Assembly: GCA_963816065.1 (NCBI GenBank)
Contig: CAWFJG010000029.1
Location: 248,001 to 312,000, forward strand
DNA from: Roseiarcus sp963816065
Lineage (GTDB): Bacteria > Pseudomonadota > Alphaproteobacteria > Rhizobiales > Beijerinckiaceae
Reading direction: 5' to 3'
DNA length: 64,000 nt
The notes under the pieces: generated by a model
Told to the model about the DNA's origin: nothing
Database searches by the model: none
What the model saw: only the letters and a program-made list of their open reading frames with translations
Shown here: one piece after another, positions 51,446 to 60,657 of the stretch
How the letters are laid out: each line of letters starts with the position of its first letter
Numbering within the stretch: position 1 is the stretch's first letter
Made by a program: the position numbers and the translations under genes

Positions 51446-52681
51446 ATGGCTCTTAGTCGAACGATCGCGATCGCCGGTGTCGCGCTCGCGGCGGCCGCCG
51501 CTTACAGCGTCTACTTACCCGATGGCTTGGACCATATCTCCCCCGAACTCGGCTCCGCCGCGCGTCGCGGTCACGATATGATCTGGCCCGAACAAAAGCG
51601 GACGGCCGCCACGCCCGTTCTGGGTCTACCCAATCCGGGTGGCGCAGCCGGTCGAGGGAGCGGCGTCGCGCCCATCATCGTGTCCGTAACGCCAGCGAGA
51701 CTGGCGGATTTCCCAGTGGTGCTGGAAAGTCTGGGCCAAGTCCAAGCGTACAACACCGTGCTCGTGCGTGCGCGTGTAGATGGTGAAATCGTGAAGGTCG
51801 CTTTTAAAGAGGGACAAATTGTCAAGCGGGGCGACCTACTCGCCCAAATCGACGCGCGACCTTTTCAAGCTGCCCTCGATCAGGCGGTGGCCAAAAAAGC
51901 CCAGGACGAAGCCACCCTCGCGAACGCCAAGCTGGATCTGGCGCGCTACTCGACGCTTGCCAAGCAAAATTTCGCGACCCAGCAGCAACTCGACACGCAA
52001 AACGCCCTGGTCAACCAGTTGACGGCCACGATTGCGGCCGACGCGGGTTCAATCGACGCGGCGAGAGTGCAACTCGACTATACAACAATCCGCGCGCCGA
52101 TCACAGGTCGCGCCGGCTTTCGCCTGATTGACGAAGGCAACCTCGTCAATGCCGGCCAGCAGACAGGTATTGTTTCCATCGCTCAGCTGCAGCCGATCGC
52201 GGTCATCTTCACCGAGCCACAGCAACATGTCGACCGGATCAATCAGGAACTCGCCGCAGGCGCGCCCTCGGTGACGGTCCTGAACGCCGACGGCGGCAAG
52301 ATCGCGATCGGCAAGCTCACGATCAGCGATAACCAAGTGGATCCGGCAACCGGAACGATCCGCCTGAAGGCAGAATTCGATAACCTGGATAATGCGTTAT
52401 GGCCAGGTCTCGCAGTCGCCACCCGCCTACAGCTCGGCGTGATGGAAGACGTCATTGTCGTTCCCGCGGACACTGTTCAACATGGAGGCAAGGGCCTGTA
52501 CGTGTATGTCATCGGTGACGACAACAGGGCGGCGGTCCGACCGGTGAAGGTCGCTCGGCAAGATGCAACGACGGCGGTGGTCGCCGAAGGACTTAAACCG
52601 GGCGAGCGCGTCGTGACGACTGGCGAGTTTCTGTTACAGCCGGGATCCCTGGTCTCAATCGAGTCCGGAAGCGGGAGCTGA
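51446..52681 (+). CDS. RND efflux periplasmic adaptor (membrane fusion protein)
   Basis: A 411-residue HlyD/AcrA-type adaptor linking the inner-membrane pump to an outer-membrane channel. An N-terminal anchor (TIAIAGVALAAAAAYSVYL) is followed by a lipoyl half-motif (GQVQAYNTVLVRARVDGEIV), a coiled-coil hairpin (about 150-200), the second lipoyl half (DYTTIRAPITGRAGFRLIDE) and a beta-barrel (VDPATGTIRLKAEFDN). It most resembles MdtA. It lies four bases before the pump gene. ATG 51446 is preferred over GTG 51437, which sits too close to GGAAGG. No outer-membrane TolC gene is present. Confidence 0.92.
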   Translation: MALSRTIAIAGVALAAAAAYSVYLPDGLDHISPELGSAARRGHDMIWPEQKRTAATPVLGLPNPGGAAGRGSGVAPIIVSVTPARLADFPVVLESLGQVQAYNTVLVRARVDGEIVKVAFKEGQIVKRGDLLAQIDARPFQAALDQAVAKKAQDEATLANAKLDLARYSTLAKQNFATQQQLDTQNALVNQLTATIAADAGSIDAARVQLDYTTIRAPITGRAGFRLIDEGNLVNAGQQTGIVSIAQLQPIAVIFTEPQQHVDRINQELAAGAPSVTVLNADGGKIAIGKLTISDNQVDPATGTIRLKAEFDNLDNALWPGLAVATRLQLGVMEDVIVVPADTVQHGGKGLYVYVIGDDNRAAVRPVKVARQDATTAVVAEGLKPGERVVTTGEFLLQPGSLVSIESGSGS

Positions 52682-52685
52682 AATC

Positions 52686-55600
52686 ATGTTCGGCGGCATT
52701 TCCGCTCCTTTCATCCATCGTCCGGTCGCGACAACCCTTGTCATGGTCGCGATCTTCCTGGTCGGTCTCGTTGCATTCCCGTCTCTTCCGGTCGCACCGC
52801 TGCCACAGGTCGACTTTCCGACCATTTCGGTGTCGGCATCGCTGCCCGGAGCTTCGCCCGAAACGATGGCGACGTCCGTCGCGCAGCCGCTCGAGCGTCA
52901 GATCGCCCAAATCCCGGGCGTCTCGCAGATGACCTCGACCAGTTCGCTTGGCGCGACTGCGATTACGGTCCAGTTCGATCTCGATCGAAACATCGACGCG
53001 GCAGCCAACGACATCCAGGCGGCGATCAACGCCGCCTCGGGCCAGTTGCCCAAGAACTTGCCGGCTCCGCCGATCTATCGCAAGGTCAACCCGTCCGACA
53101 CGCCTATTCTCATCCTGTCGGTCCAGTCCGACGTCGCTCCGATCATAGACGTCGACGACGCAGCGGAGAACATCCTCGCCCAGCGCATCAGTCAGATCTC
53201 GGGCGTCTCTTTGGTGCGGGTCGGCGGCCAACAGACCCCCGCTATCCGAATCCAGATCGATCCGGCGAAGCTGGTCCAAAAGAACCTTCAGCTGGAAGAT
53301 GTACGAGCGCAGATCGGCATTGCGACGGTCGACAGCCCCAAAGGCGCGATCATTGGCCAGAAACAGGATTTCACCATCTTTGACAACGACCAGCTGACCA
53401 CCGCCGAACCGTGGAACGACGTGATCGTCGCCTATCGCAACGGAGCTCCTGTGCGCATCCGCGACATCGGCCGAGCCGTCGCGGGCCCGACCGACACCAC
53501 TCAGGCAGCCTGGTCGAACGGCAAGCGCGGCGTCTTCCTAGTCGTGTTCAAGCAGCCCGGTGTGAACGTCATCAACACTGTCGAGGCAATCAAGAAAACG
53601 CTCACGAGCCTAGAGGCGGCAATTCCGGCCACAATTCATGTCAAGGTGCTATCGGACCGCACAACGACCATCCGCGCCTCGGTCAAGGACGTCGAGTTCA
53701 CGCTGATGCTCACCATCGCGCTCGTCGTGATGGTGATCTTCGTCTTCTTGCGCAGTTTGTGGGCGACGATCATCCCCAGCGTTACGGTGCCTCTAGCGCT
53801 GCTCGGCGCTTGCGGACTTATGTGGGCGGCGAGCTACAGCCTCGACAACCTGTCGCTGATGGCCTTTACCATTGCGGTCGGCTTCGTCGTCGACGACGCC
53901 ATTGTGATGCTGGAGAACATCACGCGCCATATCGAAGAGGGGGAGATGCCGTTCCAGGCGGCGTTGAAGGGCTCGGCCGAAATCGGCTTCACGATCATTT
54001 CGATCTCCATTTCTCTCGTGGCGGTGCTGATCCCACTCCTGATGATGGGCGGCATCATCGGCCGTTTGTTCCGCGAGTTCTCGGTCACGATCGCCATGAC
54101 GATTGCGGTTTCGGCCTTCGTGGCGCTGACGCTGACCCCCATGATGGCCTCGAGGTTCCTCAAGAGTCACGACGAGGAGCATCATGGCAAGCTCTTCAAC
54201 ATGAGCGAGGCGGCTTTCCTCGCGCTTGCCCGCGCCTATGAGCGCGGCGTGGATTTCGTGTTGCGCCACCGCTTCGCGACGCTGATGACATTCCTCGCCA
54301 CCATCGTTGCGACGGTCTATTTGTTCACGATCATCCCCAAGGGGTTCTTTCCCCAGCAGGACACTGGCATCGTATTCGGCACGACCGAGGCCGGTCAGGA
54401 CATCTCGTTCCCCGCCATGTACAAGCTGCAGGAGCAGGCGGGCGCAATCATCCTGCAAGACCCGGCCGTCGACACGATGGCGATGGGCCTCGGCGTGGGC
54501 GTCGGCAATTCGGCGCAGAACAACGGCCGCATGTTCATCACGCTCAAGCCGCGCGAGGAGCGCGACGTCGACGTCTTCCAAGTGATCGCGCGTCTCCGGC
54601 CGCAACTGGCGAGCATTGCGGGCCTCCGGGTGTACCTGCAGGCGGCGCAGGACGTGACGGTGGGCGCCCGCTTCTCCAGGACTCAGTTCCAGTACACCTT
54701 GCAGGACGCCAACCTTGACGAACTCAACGCCTGGGCGCCGAAGATCCTCGAGAGGCTGCAGTCCCTGCCGGAACTGCGCGACGTCGCCACCGACCAGCAG
54801 AATTCCGGGACGACGCTGACCCTCAAGATCGACCGCGACATGGCCTCGCGCTACGGCATCCAGCCGCAGCTGATCGACGATACGCTCTACGATGCGTTCG
54901 GCCAGCGGCAGGTCACCCAGTATTTCACCCAGGTGAACACCTACGAGGTCGTCGAGGAAGTCCTGCCCGATCTGCAAAAGGATCCGGCGACGCTGGATAA
55001 GCTCTACATCCGCTCGCCCGTCAGCAATCAGATGGTCCCGCTCAGCGCCTTCGCCAAATGGACGACGGCCCCGGTCCAGCCGCTGTCGATCAGCCACCAA
55101 GGCCAGTTCCCGGCGATCACGATCAGTTTCAATCTTGCCCAAGACGTCGCACTCGGGCAGGCGACTGAGGCCGTGCAGAAGGCTATGCAACGGCTCCAGC
55201 TGCCAATCAGCCTGATGACCACCTTCCAGGGCAACGCCCAGGCGTTCCAGGACTCGCTGACGACGGTGCCGCTGCTGATCCTGGCTGCGCTGATCACGGT
55301 CTACATCATCCTCGGCGTGCTTTATGAGAGCTTCGTCCACCCGCTGACCATTCTGTCGACGTTGCCGTCGGCCGGCCTCGGGGCTCTCGCGACGCTGATG
55401 CTGTTCGGTTATGAGTTCAGCCTGATCGCGCTGATCGGGACGATCCTGCTGATCGGCATTGTCAAGAAGAACGGTATCATGATGGTCGATTTCGCCATCA
55501 GCGCCGAGCGCGACGAGGGCCTGACCACCGTCGAGGCGATCCGCAAGGCGGCGCTCCTGCGGTTCCGGCCGATCATGATGACGACCATGGCGGCCCTGCT

Positions 55601-55877
55601 CGGCGCGGTGCCGCTGATGCTCAGCCATGGCACGGGCTCGGAGATGCGCCAGCCACTCGGCTACACCATGTTTGGCGGGCTCCTTGTCAGCCAGGCGCTG
55701 ACCCTGTTCACGACTCCGGTCGTCTACCTCTACCTCGATCGCTTGTCGAAATTGATCTCGGGCGGGTCAGACAAGGGCAAATCGAAAGACCAAGAACCCG
55801 ACGAGCCGGCGCCCGAGCCCCTCTCCGACAAGGCGCCGGAGGCCGCCTGGGCCGAGCACCGAGCAGCGGCCGAGTGA
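52686..55877 (+). CDS. RND multidrug efflux pump (MdtB/MdtC-type)
   Basis: A 1063-residue inner-membrane proton-driven exporter with the usual 12 helices and two large periplasmic domains. Seen: APFIHRPVATTLVMVAIFLV, LPQVDFPTISVSASLPGASP, the proton-relay helix with FTIAVGFVVDDAIVMLENIT (two Asp), GFFPQQDTG and GIVKKNGIMMVDFAI. The C-terminal tail after VVYLYLDRL is long and charged. The HAE-1/MdtBC class fits best; substrates may be drugs, bile-like or plant compounds. It forms an operon with the adaptor. No dedicated regulator lies next to it. Confidence 0.93.
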   Translation: MFGGISAPFIHRPVATTLVMVAIFLVGLVAFPSLPVAPLPQVDFPTISVSASLPGASPETMATSVAQPLERQIAQIPGVSQMTSTSSLGATAITVQFDLDRNIDAAANDIQAAINAASGQLPKNLPAPPIYRKVNPSDTPILILSVQSDVAPIIDVDDAAENILAQRISQISGVSLVRVGGQQTPAIRIQIDPAKLVQKNLQLEDVRAQIGIATVDSPKGAIIGQKQDFTIFDNDQLTTAEPWNDVIVAYRNGAPVRIRDIGRAVAGPTDTTQAAWSNGKRGVFLVVFKQPGVNVINTVEAIKKTLTSLEAAIPATIHVKVLSDRTTTIRASVKDVEFTLMLTIALVVMVIFVFLRSLWATIIPSVTVPLALLGACGLMWAASYSLDNLSLMAFTIAVGFVVDDAIVMLENITRHIEEGEMPFQAALKGSAEIGFTIISISISLVAVLIPLLMMGGIIGRLFREFSVTIAMTIAVSAFVALTLTPMMASRFLKSHDEEHHGKLFNMSEAAFLALARAYERGVDFVLRHRFATLMTFLATIVATVYLFTIIPKGFFPQQDTGIVFGTTEAGQDISFPAMYKLQEQAGAIILQDPAVDTMAMGLGVGVGNSAQNNGRMFITLKPREERDVDVFQVIARLRPQLASIAGLRVYLQAAQDVTVGARFSRTQFQYTLQDANLDELNAWAPKILERLQSLPELRDVATDQQNSGTTLTLKIDRDMASRYGIQPQLIDDTLYDAFGQRQVTQYFTQVNTYEVVEEVLPDLQKDPATLDKLYIRSPVSNQMVPLSAFAKWTTAPVQPLSISHQGQFPAITISFNLAQDVALGQATEAVQKAMQRLQLPISLMTTFQGNAQAFQDSLTTVPLLILAALITVYIILGVLYESFVHPLTILSTLPSAGLGALATLMLFGYEFSLIALIGTILLIGIVKKNGIMMVDFAISAERDEGLTTVEAIRKAALLRFRPIMMTTMAALLGAVPLMLSHGTGSEMRQPLGYTMFGGLLVSQALTLFTTPVVYLYLDRLSKLISGGSDKGKSKDQEPDEPAPEPLSDKAPEAAWAEHRAAAE

Positions 55878-56152
55878 ACCCGAGAGCGGGCGCACGGCCT
55901 TGCCGTCTTCCATTCGGTTTGAGCCTTTTCAGGGGCTCGCGGCGCATTCTACTAGATTTTTCGTGAATTGCGCCGCGGCCTTTGAAAACGTCTGAGCCAC
56001 AGGTGGATAAGCGCGTGTTTTTCGGCGCCGAACGCGGGCAGAACGCATCCCGAACGCGAGCGGGACGACGCTGAACGGGCGCCGAACGGGCGGTGACCTC
56101 ACGCTTGCGGCAAGCGTGGAGAGGCGGTCGCCTCTATCCGGAAACGACCTGC
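55878..56152. other. convergent gap between the RND pump and mltG
   Basis: The two genes point at each other. GAGCC-TTTTCAG-GGCTC-like pairing near 55921-55938 may end the RND transcript. No gene is seen. Confidence 0.35.
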
Positions 56153-57823
56153 CTAACGCGACGTCGGCACAACCTTGGCGTAGCTGAGGTCGTAGGTCTT
56201 GTTCAGCAGCGGATCGAGTTTGGTGCCTTCCGACGCATCGAAGATCCGGGGTCGTCCCGATGCAGTCGGCGCCGCCGTCGCGCCGGCGTCCGCCGAAGCG
56301 CCTTCGGCTGTCGATGGAGCGCCGAGGCCGTACTTCGCTTCGCGCGCCTTCTGGTCGGCGAGCATCGCCGGGGACAGAGGCGCGGAAGACGGGGACCCGG
56401 ATCCGTCGATCGATGCGGTCTCACTGCCAAAGGCGTCGCCCTCGGCCGGTGAGTCGTTCACGCCCGCCACCACGGCGCCGGTGTCCTCAATCGTCCCGCC
56501 GGGCGCGGGGCCGCCGCCGAGCGAGGTGAGCGCGCTCACCACGGCCTGACGGCTCGCGCCGACCTTGGCGAGGCGCTGGGCGAGCCCCGCCTGGGTCGGC
56601 GGGGCCGGCTCGATTGGGACGAGCGCGCCGAACAGGGCCGGATCGATCGGAACGAGTTCGCTGTGCCTGGCGCCTGGCGTCGACGGGCTCGCGTCCGGGG
56701 CCAGGCGGTCCTTGGCGTCCTTCTCGATCTGGCGCCAGTGGGCGACGTTCTTGAGGTGTTGCTCAAACGTATCGGAGAAGACATGCCCCCCGGTTCCGTC
56801 CGCCACGAAGTAAAGATCCTTGGCGTGGGCCGGATTGGCGACCGCCTCCAAAGCGGCCTTACCGGGATTGGATATAGGACCCGGCGGCAGGCCGTCGATC
56901 TGATAGGTATTGTAGGATGTCACCTGGGTGAGATCGGCTTTGCTGATCGGACGTCCGAGCGTGCCCTTGCCGAACACGAGGCCGTAGACGATGGTCGGGT
57001 CAGACTCGAGGCGCATGTGCTTTTCGAGCCGGTTGACGAATACGCTGGCGACGTGGGGCCGTTCGTCCGCCTTGCCGGTCTCCTTCTCGACGATCGACGC
57101 TAGCGTGACCATCTCGCCGGGCGACCTGATTGGCAGATCGGGCGCCCGGCCTTTCCAGATTTCGTCGACAATCCGGGTTTGCGCCTTGGACATCCGGGCG
57201 AGGATCGACTGCCGCGTGTCGCCGCGCTCGAAATAATAGGTGTCGGGCATCAGCGACCCCTCTCGCGGCGTCTCCTTGACTTCGCCGACAAGCACGTCGT
57301 CGGCGCGCAGGCGATCTACGATCTGCTCACTGGTCAGGCCTTCCGGGATCGTGATCTTGTGGCGCACGACCTTGTGCGACGCCAGCAGGCTCTCGATTTC
57401 GTTCATGCTGATGCCAGCCTTGAATTCGTATTCGCCGCGCTTCAGCGTGCTCCGGTCGCCGTCGAGCAGCGTCAGGATTGTGAACCAGGTCGAACTGTCG
57501 ATGATTCCGGCGCGCTCGAGCTGGTCGGCAATGCTCCCGCCATCGTCCTCACGGACGATGTTGACGGTTTTGTCCGCGGTCAGCGGTCCCGGCGCGCGGG
57601 CGTCCATCATCAGCCAGGCGACCGCGCCGAAGGCCAACAACGCGCCTACGAGCACAAACGTGAGAAGCGCGCTCAGCGTGGACAGCGTCGATCGTCGAGG
57701 CCTCTTGGGCTTTCTGGGCTGCGGCGGACCGTTGCTCGGGCTAGGGTCAGGCTTGCTTGCGCGGCGGAACAGGCTCGCTCGCGCCCGGGGGGGCTCGCCG
57801 CCGTTACTGGGTGGTGCGCTCAT
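56153..57823 (-). CDS. mltG: endolytic murein transglycosylase MltG
   Basis: A 556-residue inner-membrane enzyme that cuts nascent glycan strands and sets their length. A basic, Pro-rich cytoplasmic start is followed by one helix (LSALLTFVLVGALLAFGAVA), a LysM-like region (KITIPEGLTSEQIVDRL) and the YceG catalytic domain: LASIVEKETG holds the catalytic Glu; RLESDPTIVYG and SYNTYQIDGLPPGPISNPG are diagnostic. After about residue 390 comes a low-complexity extension of about 165 residues, as in other Rhizobiales and absent from E. coli. It follows fabF on the same strand, the usual alphaproteobacterial order. Confidence 0.93.
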   Translation of the reverse strand: MSAPPSNGGEPPRARASLFRRASKPDPSPSNGPPQPRKPKRPRRSTLSTLSALLTFVLVGALLAFGAVAWLMMDARAPGPLTADKTVNIVREDDGGSIADQLERAGIIDSSTWFTILTLLDGDRSTLKRGEYEFKAGISMNEIESLLASHKVVRHKITIPEGLTSEQIVDRLRADDVLVGEVKETPREGSLMPDTYYFERGDTRQSILARMSKAQTRIVDEIWKGRAPDLPIRSPGEMVTLASIVEKETGKADERPHVASVFVNRLEKHMRLESDPTIVYGLVFGKGTLGRPISKADLTQVTSYNTYQIDGLPPGPISNPGKAALEAVANPAHAKDLYFVADGTGGHVFSDTFEQHLKNVAHWRQIEKDAKDRLAPDASPSTPGARHSELVPIDPALFGALVPIEPAPPTQAGLAQRLAKVGASRQAVVSALTSLGGGPAPGGTIEDTGAVVAGVNDSPAEGDAFGSETASIDGSGSPSSAPLSPAMLADQKAREAKYGLGAPSTAEGASADAGATAAPTASGRPRIFDASEGTKLDPLLNKTYDLSYAKVVPTSR

Positions 57824-57967
57824 GCCGTGAACCGGACTCCCGCTCGACCGCGTTGTCGCGAAGCCCCAGAAGCGCCCGGAGCCTGCCGGGCTCAGCGCCC
57901 GGCGCCGAACCCGACTTTACATGACCGCGCATCGTGACGAAACGACGATTCGCCAGAGCTGCGGCGT

Positions 57968-59236
57968 TCACGCCGCAGCGCGGAAAATGATCGACGCGTT
58001 GGTGCCGCCAAAGCCGAACGAATTGGACAGCGCAACCTCAATCGGTCGCTTGCGCGCCTCATGTGGCGCGAGATCGATCGCGGTTTCCACCGATGGGTTG
58101 TCCAGATTGAGGGTCGGCGGCGCGATCTGGTCGCGGATCGCCAGAATGGAGAAGATCGCCTCGACGGCGCCCGCCGCGCCGAGCAGATGGCCGACCGACG
58201 ACTTGGTCGACGACATCGTCGTCCTGCCGGCGGAATTGCCGAGCAGGCGCTCGACGGCACGCAACTCGATCTCATCGCCCAGCGGAGTCGAGGTTCCGTG
58301 CGCATTGACGTAGTCGATCTCGGAGGCGCCGACGCCCGCCCGCTTGAGGGCGGCGGTCATCGCGCGGAATCCGCCGTCCCCGTCCGGAGAAGGAGCGGTG
58401 ATGTGATAGGCGTCGCCGGAAAGCCCATAGCCGATCAGCTCGGCGTAGATGCGCGCGCCTCGCGCCTTTGCATGCTCATAATCCTCGAGCACGACGCAGC
58501 CCGCGCCCTCGCCCATCACGAACCCGTCGCGATCGCGATCGTATGGGCGGGAGGCCTGCTGCGGCCGGTCGTTGAAGCCAGTCGAAAGCGCCTTGCAGGC
58601 GCAGAAGCCGGCCAGCGAGAGGCGATTGACCGCCAATTCGGCTCCGCCGGCCACCATGACATTGGCGTCGCCAAGGGCGATCAGTCTCCCGGCGTCGCCA
58701 ATCGCGTGGGCGCCGGTCGAGCAGGCGGTCACAACCGCGTGATTGGGGCCCTTCAACTTGTGGGCGATCGACACCTGTCCGCCAACCAGATTGATCAGCC
58801 GGCCGGGAATGAAGAACGGCGAGATCCGGCGCGGACCCTTTTCATGCAGGGCGATCGAGGCGTCATAGATGCCGCCGAGGCCGCCGATGCCGGAGCCGAT
58901 GAGCACGCCGGTCTCGATCTCCTCTTCGTAGGTCTTGGGCGCCCAGCCGGCGTCGTTGAGCGCCTGAGTTGCGGCGCTCATCCCGTAGACGATGAAGTCG
59001 TCGACCCGCCGCCGCTCCTTCGGGTCCATCCAGTCGTCGGGACGGAACACATCGGGACGACCGTCGCGCGGCACCTGCGCGGCGATCTGGCACGCAAGGT
59101 CCGATACGTCGAAATTCTCAACTCTGCCGGCGGCAAATTCACCGGCCAGGAGCCGGCGCCACGTCGCCTCGACGCCGCAAGCCAGAGGGCTGACCATGCC
59201 GAGTCCGGTGACGACCACCCGCCTCATCCGTTCCAT
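57968..59236 (-). CDS. fabF: beta-ketoacyl-ACP synthase II
   Basis: A 422-residue condensing enzyme that elongates fatty acids on ACP. The catalytic triad is visible: Cys in AVVTACSTGAHAIGD, His in VNAHGTSTPLGDEIE and His in SSVGHLLGAAG. GVLIGSGIGG and the ending NSFGFGGTNASIIF are diagnostic. Two starts are possible, ATG 59236 (MERMRRVVV) and ATG 59227; both have purine-rich upstream bases. It sits in the fabD-fabG-acpP-fabF-mltG group with a 150-base gap after acpP. Confidence 0.95.
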   Translation of the reverse strand: MERMRRVVVTGLGMVSPLACGVEATWRRLLAGEFAAGRVENFDVSDLACQIAAQVPRDGRPDVFRPDDWMDPKERRRVDDFIVYGMSAATQALNDAGWAPKTYEEEIETGVLIGSGIGGLGGIYDASIALHEKGPRRISPFFIPGRLINLVGGQVSIAHKLKGPNHAVVTACSTGAHAIGDAGRLIALGDANVMVAGGAELAVNRLSLAGFCACKALSTGFNDRPQQASRPYDRDRDGFVMGEGAGCVVLEDYEHAKARGARIYAELIGYGLSGDAYHITAPSPDGDGGFRAMTAALKRAGVGASEIDYVNAHGTSTPLGDEIELRAVERLLGNSAGRTTMSSTKSSVGHLLGAAGAVEAIFSILAIRDQIAPPTLNLDNPSVETAIDLAPHEARKRPIEVALSNSFGFGGTNASIIFRAAA

Positions 59237-59388
59237 CCTCGTGTCCCTTGGCTGCCGCCAGGTCGCGCAACGCCTCCAGTAGGGGAGGCCCAACGCGACA
59301 AGGGCCGGACGAAACGCCGGCCCCCACCAAGCCCTGGCGCATAATCTGAATCGGAACGCGCCGTAGCCTCCGTTCCGCCGGATTCCGC

Positions 59389-59631
59389 CTATTTGTTGGT
59401 CGACGCCTTCTCAAGGAACTTGATCGCGTCGCCGACGGTTACGATCGTCTCGGCTTGGTCGTCCGGAATCTCGACGCCGAACTCCTCTTCGAAGGCCATG
59501 ACTAGTTCGACCGTGTCGAGCGAATCAGCGCCAAGATCGTCAATAAAATTGGCGCTCTCGACGACCTTGTCCGCGTCCACGCCGAGGTGCTCCACGACGA
59601 TCTTCTTCACGCGCTCTGCGACATCGCTCAT
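59389..59631 (-). CDS. acpP: acyl carrier protein
   Basis: An 80-residue acidic helical protein that carries growing acyl chains. The phosphopantetheine attachment Ser is in LGADSLDTVELVM. The start MSDVAERVKKIVVEHLG at 59631 is the standard one with GGAAG upstream; a TTG two codons earlier is unlikely. It is typical AcpP in length and composition. The 270-base gap on its 5' side probably holds its own strong promoter, as expected for an abundant protein. Confidence 0.97.
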   Translation of the reverse strand: MSDVAERVKKIVVEHLGVDADKVVESANFIDDLGADSLDTVELVMAFEEEFGVEIPDDQAETIVTVGDAIKFLEKASTNK

Positions 59632-59903
59632 CTTCAACTTCCCTTATGCGCCGGGCCCTCGCCCGCGTAGTTCCTAATTTCCCGGTCGAGCCCCATGAGA
59701 TATCGACCGGTCGACCCCCCCGCCCCGCTTCCTCGCGGAGGCGGCTCGAGTTTCTCAGCGGTTACGGTGACGCCGACGCTCGACAATCCTCCCCGGAGCG
59801 CATTCGACGCCCGGCGACGACCGCGGTCGATAGCACATCTTTTCCATGAAGGCGAGAGGCGTCGCGACGCGGCGCGCAACCCCGAAGCCACACAGCAAAC
59901 CAC
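59632..59903 (-). promoter_or_regulatory. acpP leader/promoter region
   Basis: The 272 bases between fabG and acpP show no gene. A C-rich run (GACCCCCCCGCCCCGC, 59714-59729) and AT-poor sequence make promoter elements hard to place. A separate acpP promoter is inferred from the gap. Confidence 0.3.
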
Positions 59904-60641
59904 TCAAATCATTGCCATTCCGCCGTTCACGTGGAGCGTTTGGCCGGTCACGTAGGAGGCTTCGGCGCTGGCCAGAAAGACCGCCGCGGCCCCGATGTCG
60001 GCGCCGGATCCGAGCCGCCCCATTGGCACCTGCACGAGGATCGATTCACGCTGCTTTTCAGTGAGCGTCTCGGTCATCGGGCTCGCAATGATGCCCGGCG
60101 CAATGCAATTGACGGTGACGCCGCGCGAGGCGATCTCGCCCGCGAGCGACTTGGCCATCCCGATCATGCCGGATTTGGCGGCGGCGTAATTGGCTTGCCC
60201 GGGATTGCCTCTGACGCCGACGATCGAAGTAATGTTGACGATCCGCCCGTAGCGGCGTTTGATCATGCCTTTTACCGCGGCCCTCGACAGTCGGAAGGCC
60301 GCGGTCAGATCGATTGCCAGCACCAAATCCCACTCGGCGTCTTTCATCCGCATGAATAGGTTATCCCGCGTGACGCCTGCGTTGTTGACGAGCACGTCGA
60401 GCGAACCCATCGCCGCCTCCGCGGAGGGGACCAGCATTTCCACCGAGGCCTGATCGGCAAGGTCACATTGGGTTACATGGACGCGCTCGGCAAGTTCAGC
60501 AGCCAGCGCGTCGAGCGCTGCGCGCCGAGTGCCCGACAGCGTCACGACCGCGCCTTGTGCGTGCAGAGCGCGCGCGATCGCGCCGCCCAGGCCGCCAGTG
60601 GCGCCAGTGACGAGCGCTGTTTTGCCAGTGAGATCGAACAA
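59904..60641 (-). CDS. fabG: 3-oxoacyl-ACP reductase
   Basis: A 245-residue NADPH-dependent short-chain reductase of fatty-acid synthesis. The cofactor motif is VTGATGGLGGAIARAL; NNAGVTRDNLFMRM is FabG-specific; the catalytic Ser and YxxxK lie in ITSIVGVRGNPGQANYAAAK. TTG at 60641 gives the standard start (MFDLTGKTALVTG) with AGAGGCGGA upstream and the usual length; the ATG-initiated frame further up overlaps fabD. The start is 16 bases after the fabD stop, so the two are co-transcribed. Confidence 0.94.
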   Translation of the reverse strand: MFDLTGKTALVTGATGGLGGAIARALHAQGAVVTLSGTRRAALDALAAELAERVHVTQCDLADQASVEMLVPSAEAAMGSLDVLVNNAGVTRDNLFMRMKDAEWDLVLAIDLTAAFRLSRAAVKGMIKRRYGRIVNITSIVGVRGNPGQANYAAAKSGMIGMAKSLAGEIASRGVTVNCIAPGIIASPMTETLTEKQRESILVQVPMGRLGSGADIGAAAVFLASAEASYVTGQTLHVNGGMAMI

Positions 60642-60657
60642 GAGTTCCGCCTCTCGG

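Noticed and set aside
53793..55628. A 611-codon open frame antisense to the RND pump
   Set aside because: The composition (His, Arg, Gln, Asp) is that of an antisense shadow and the pump on the other strand is unambiguous.
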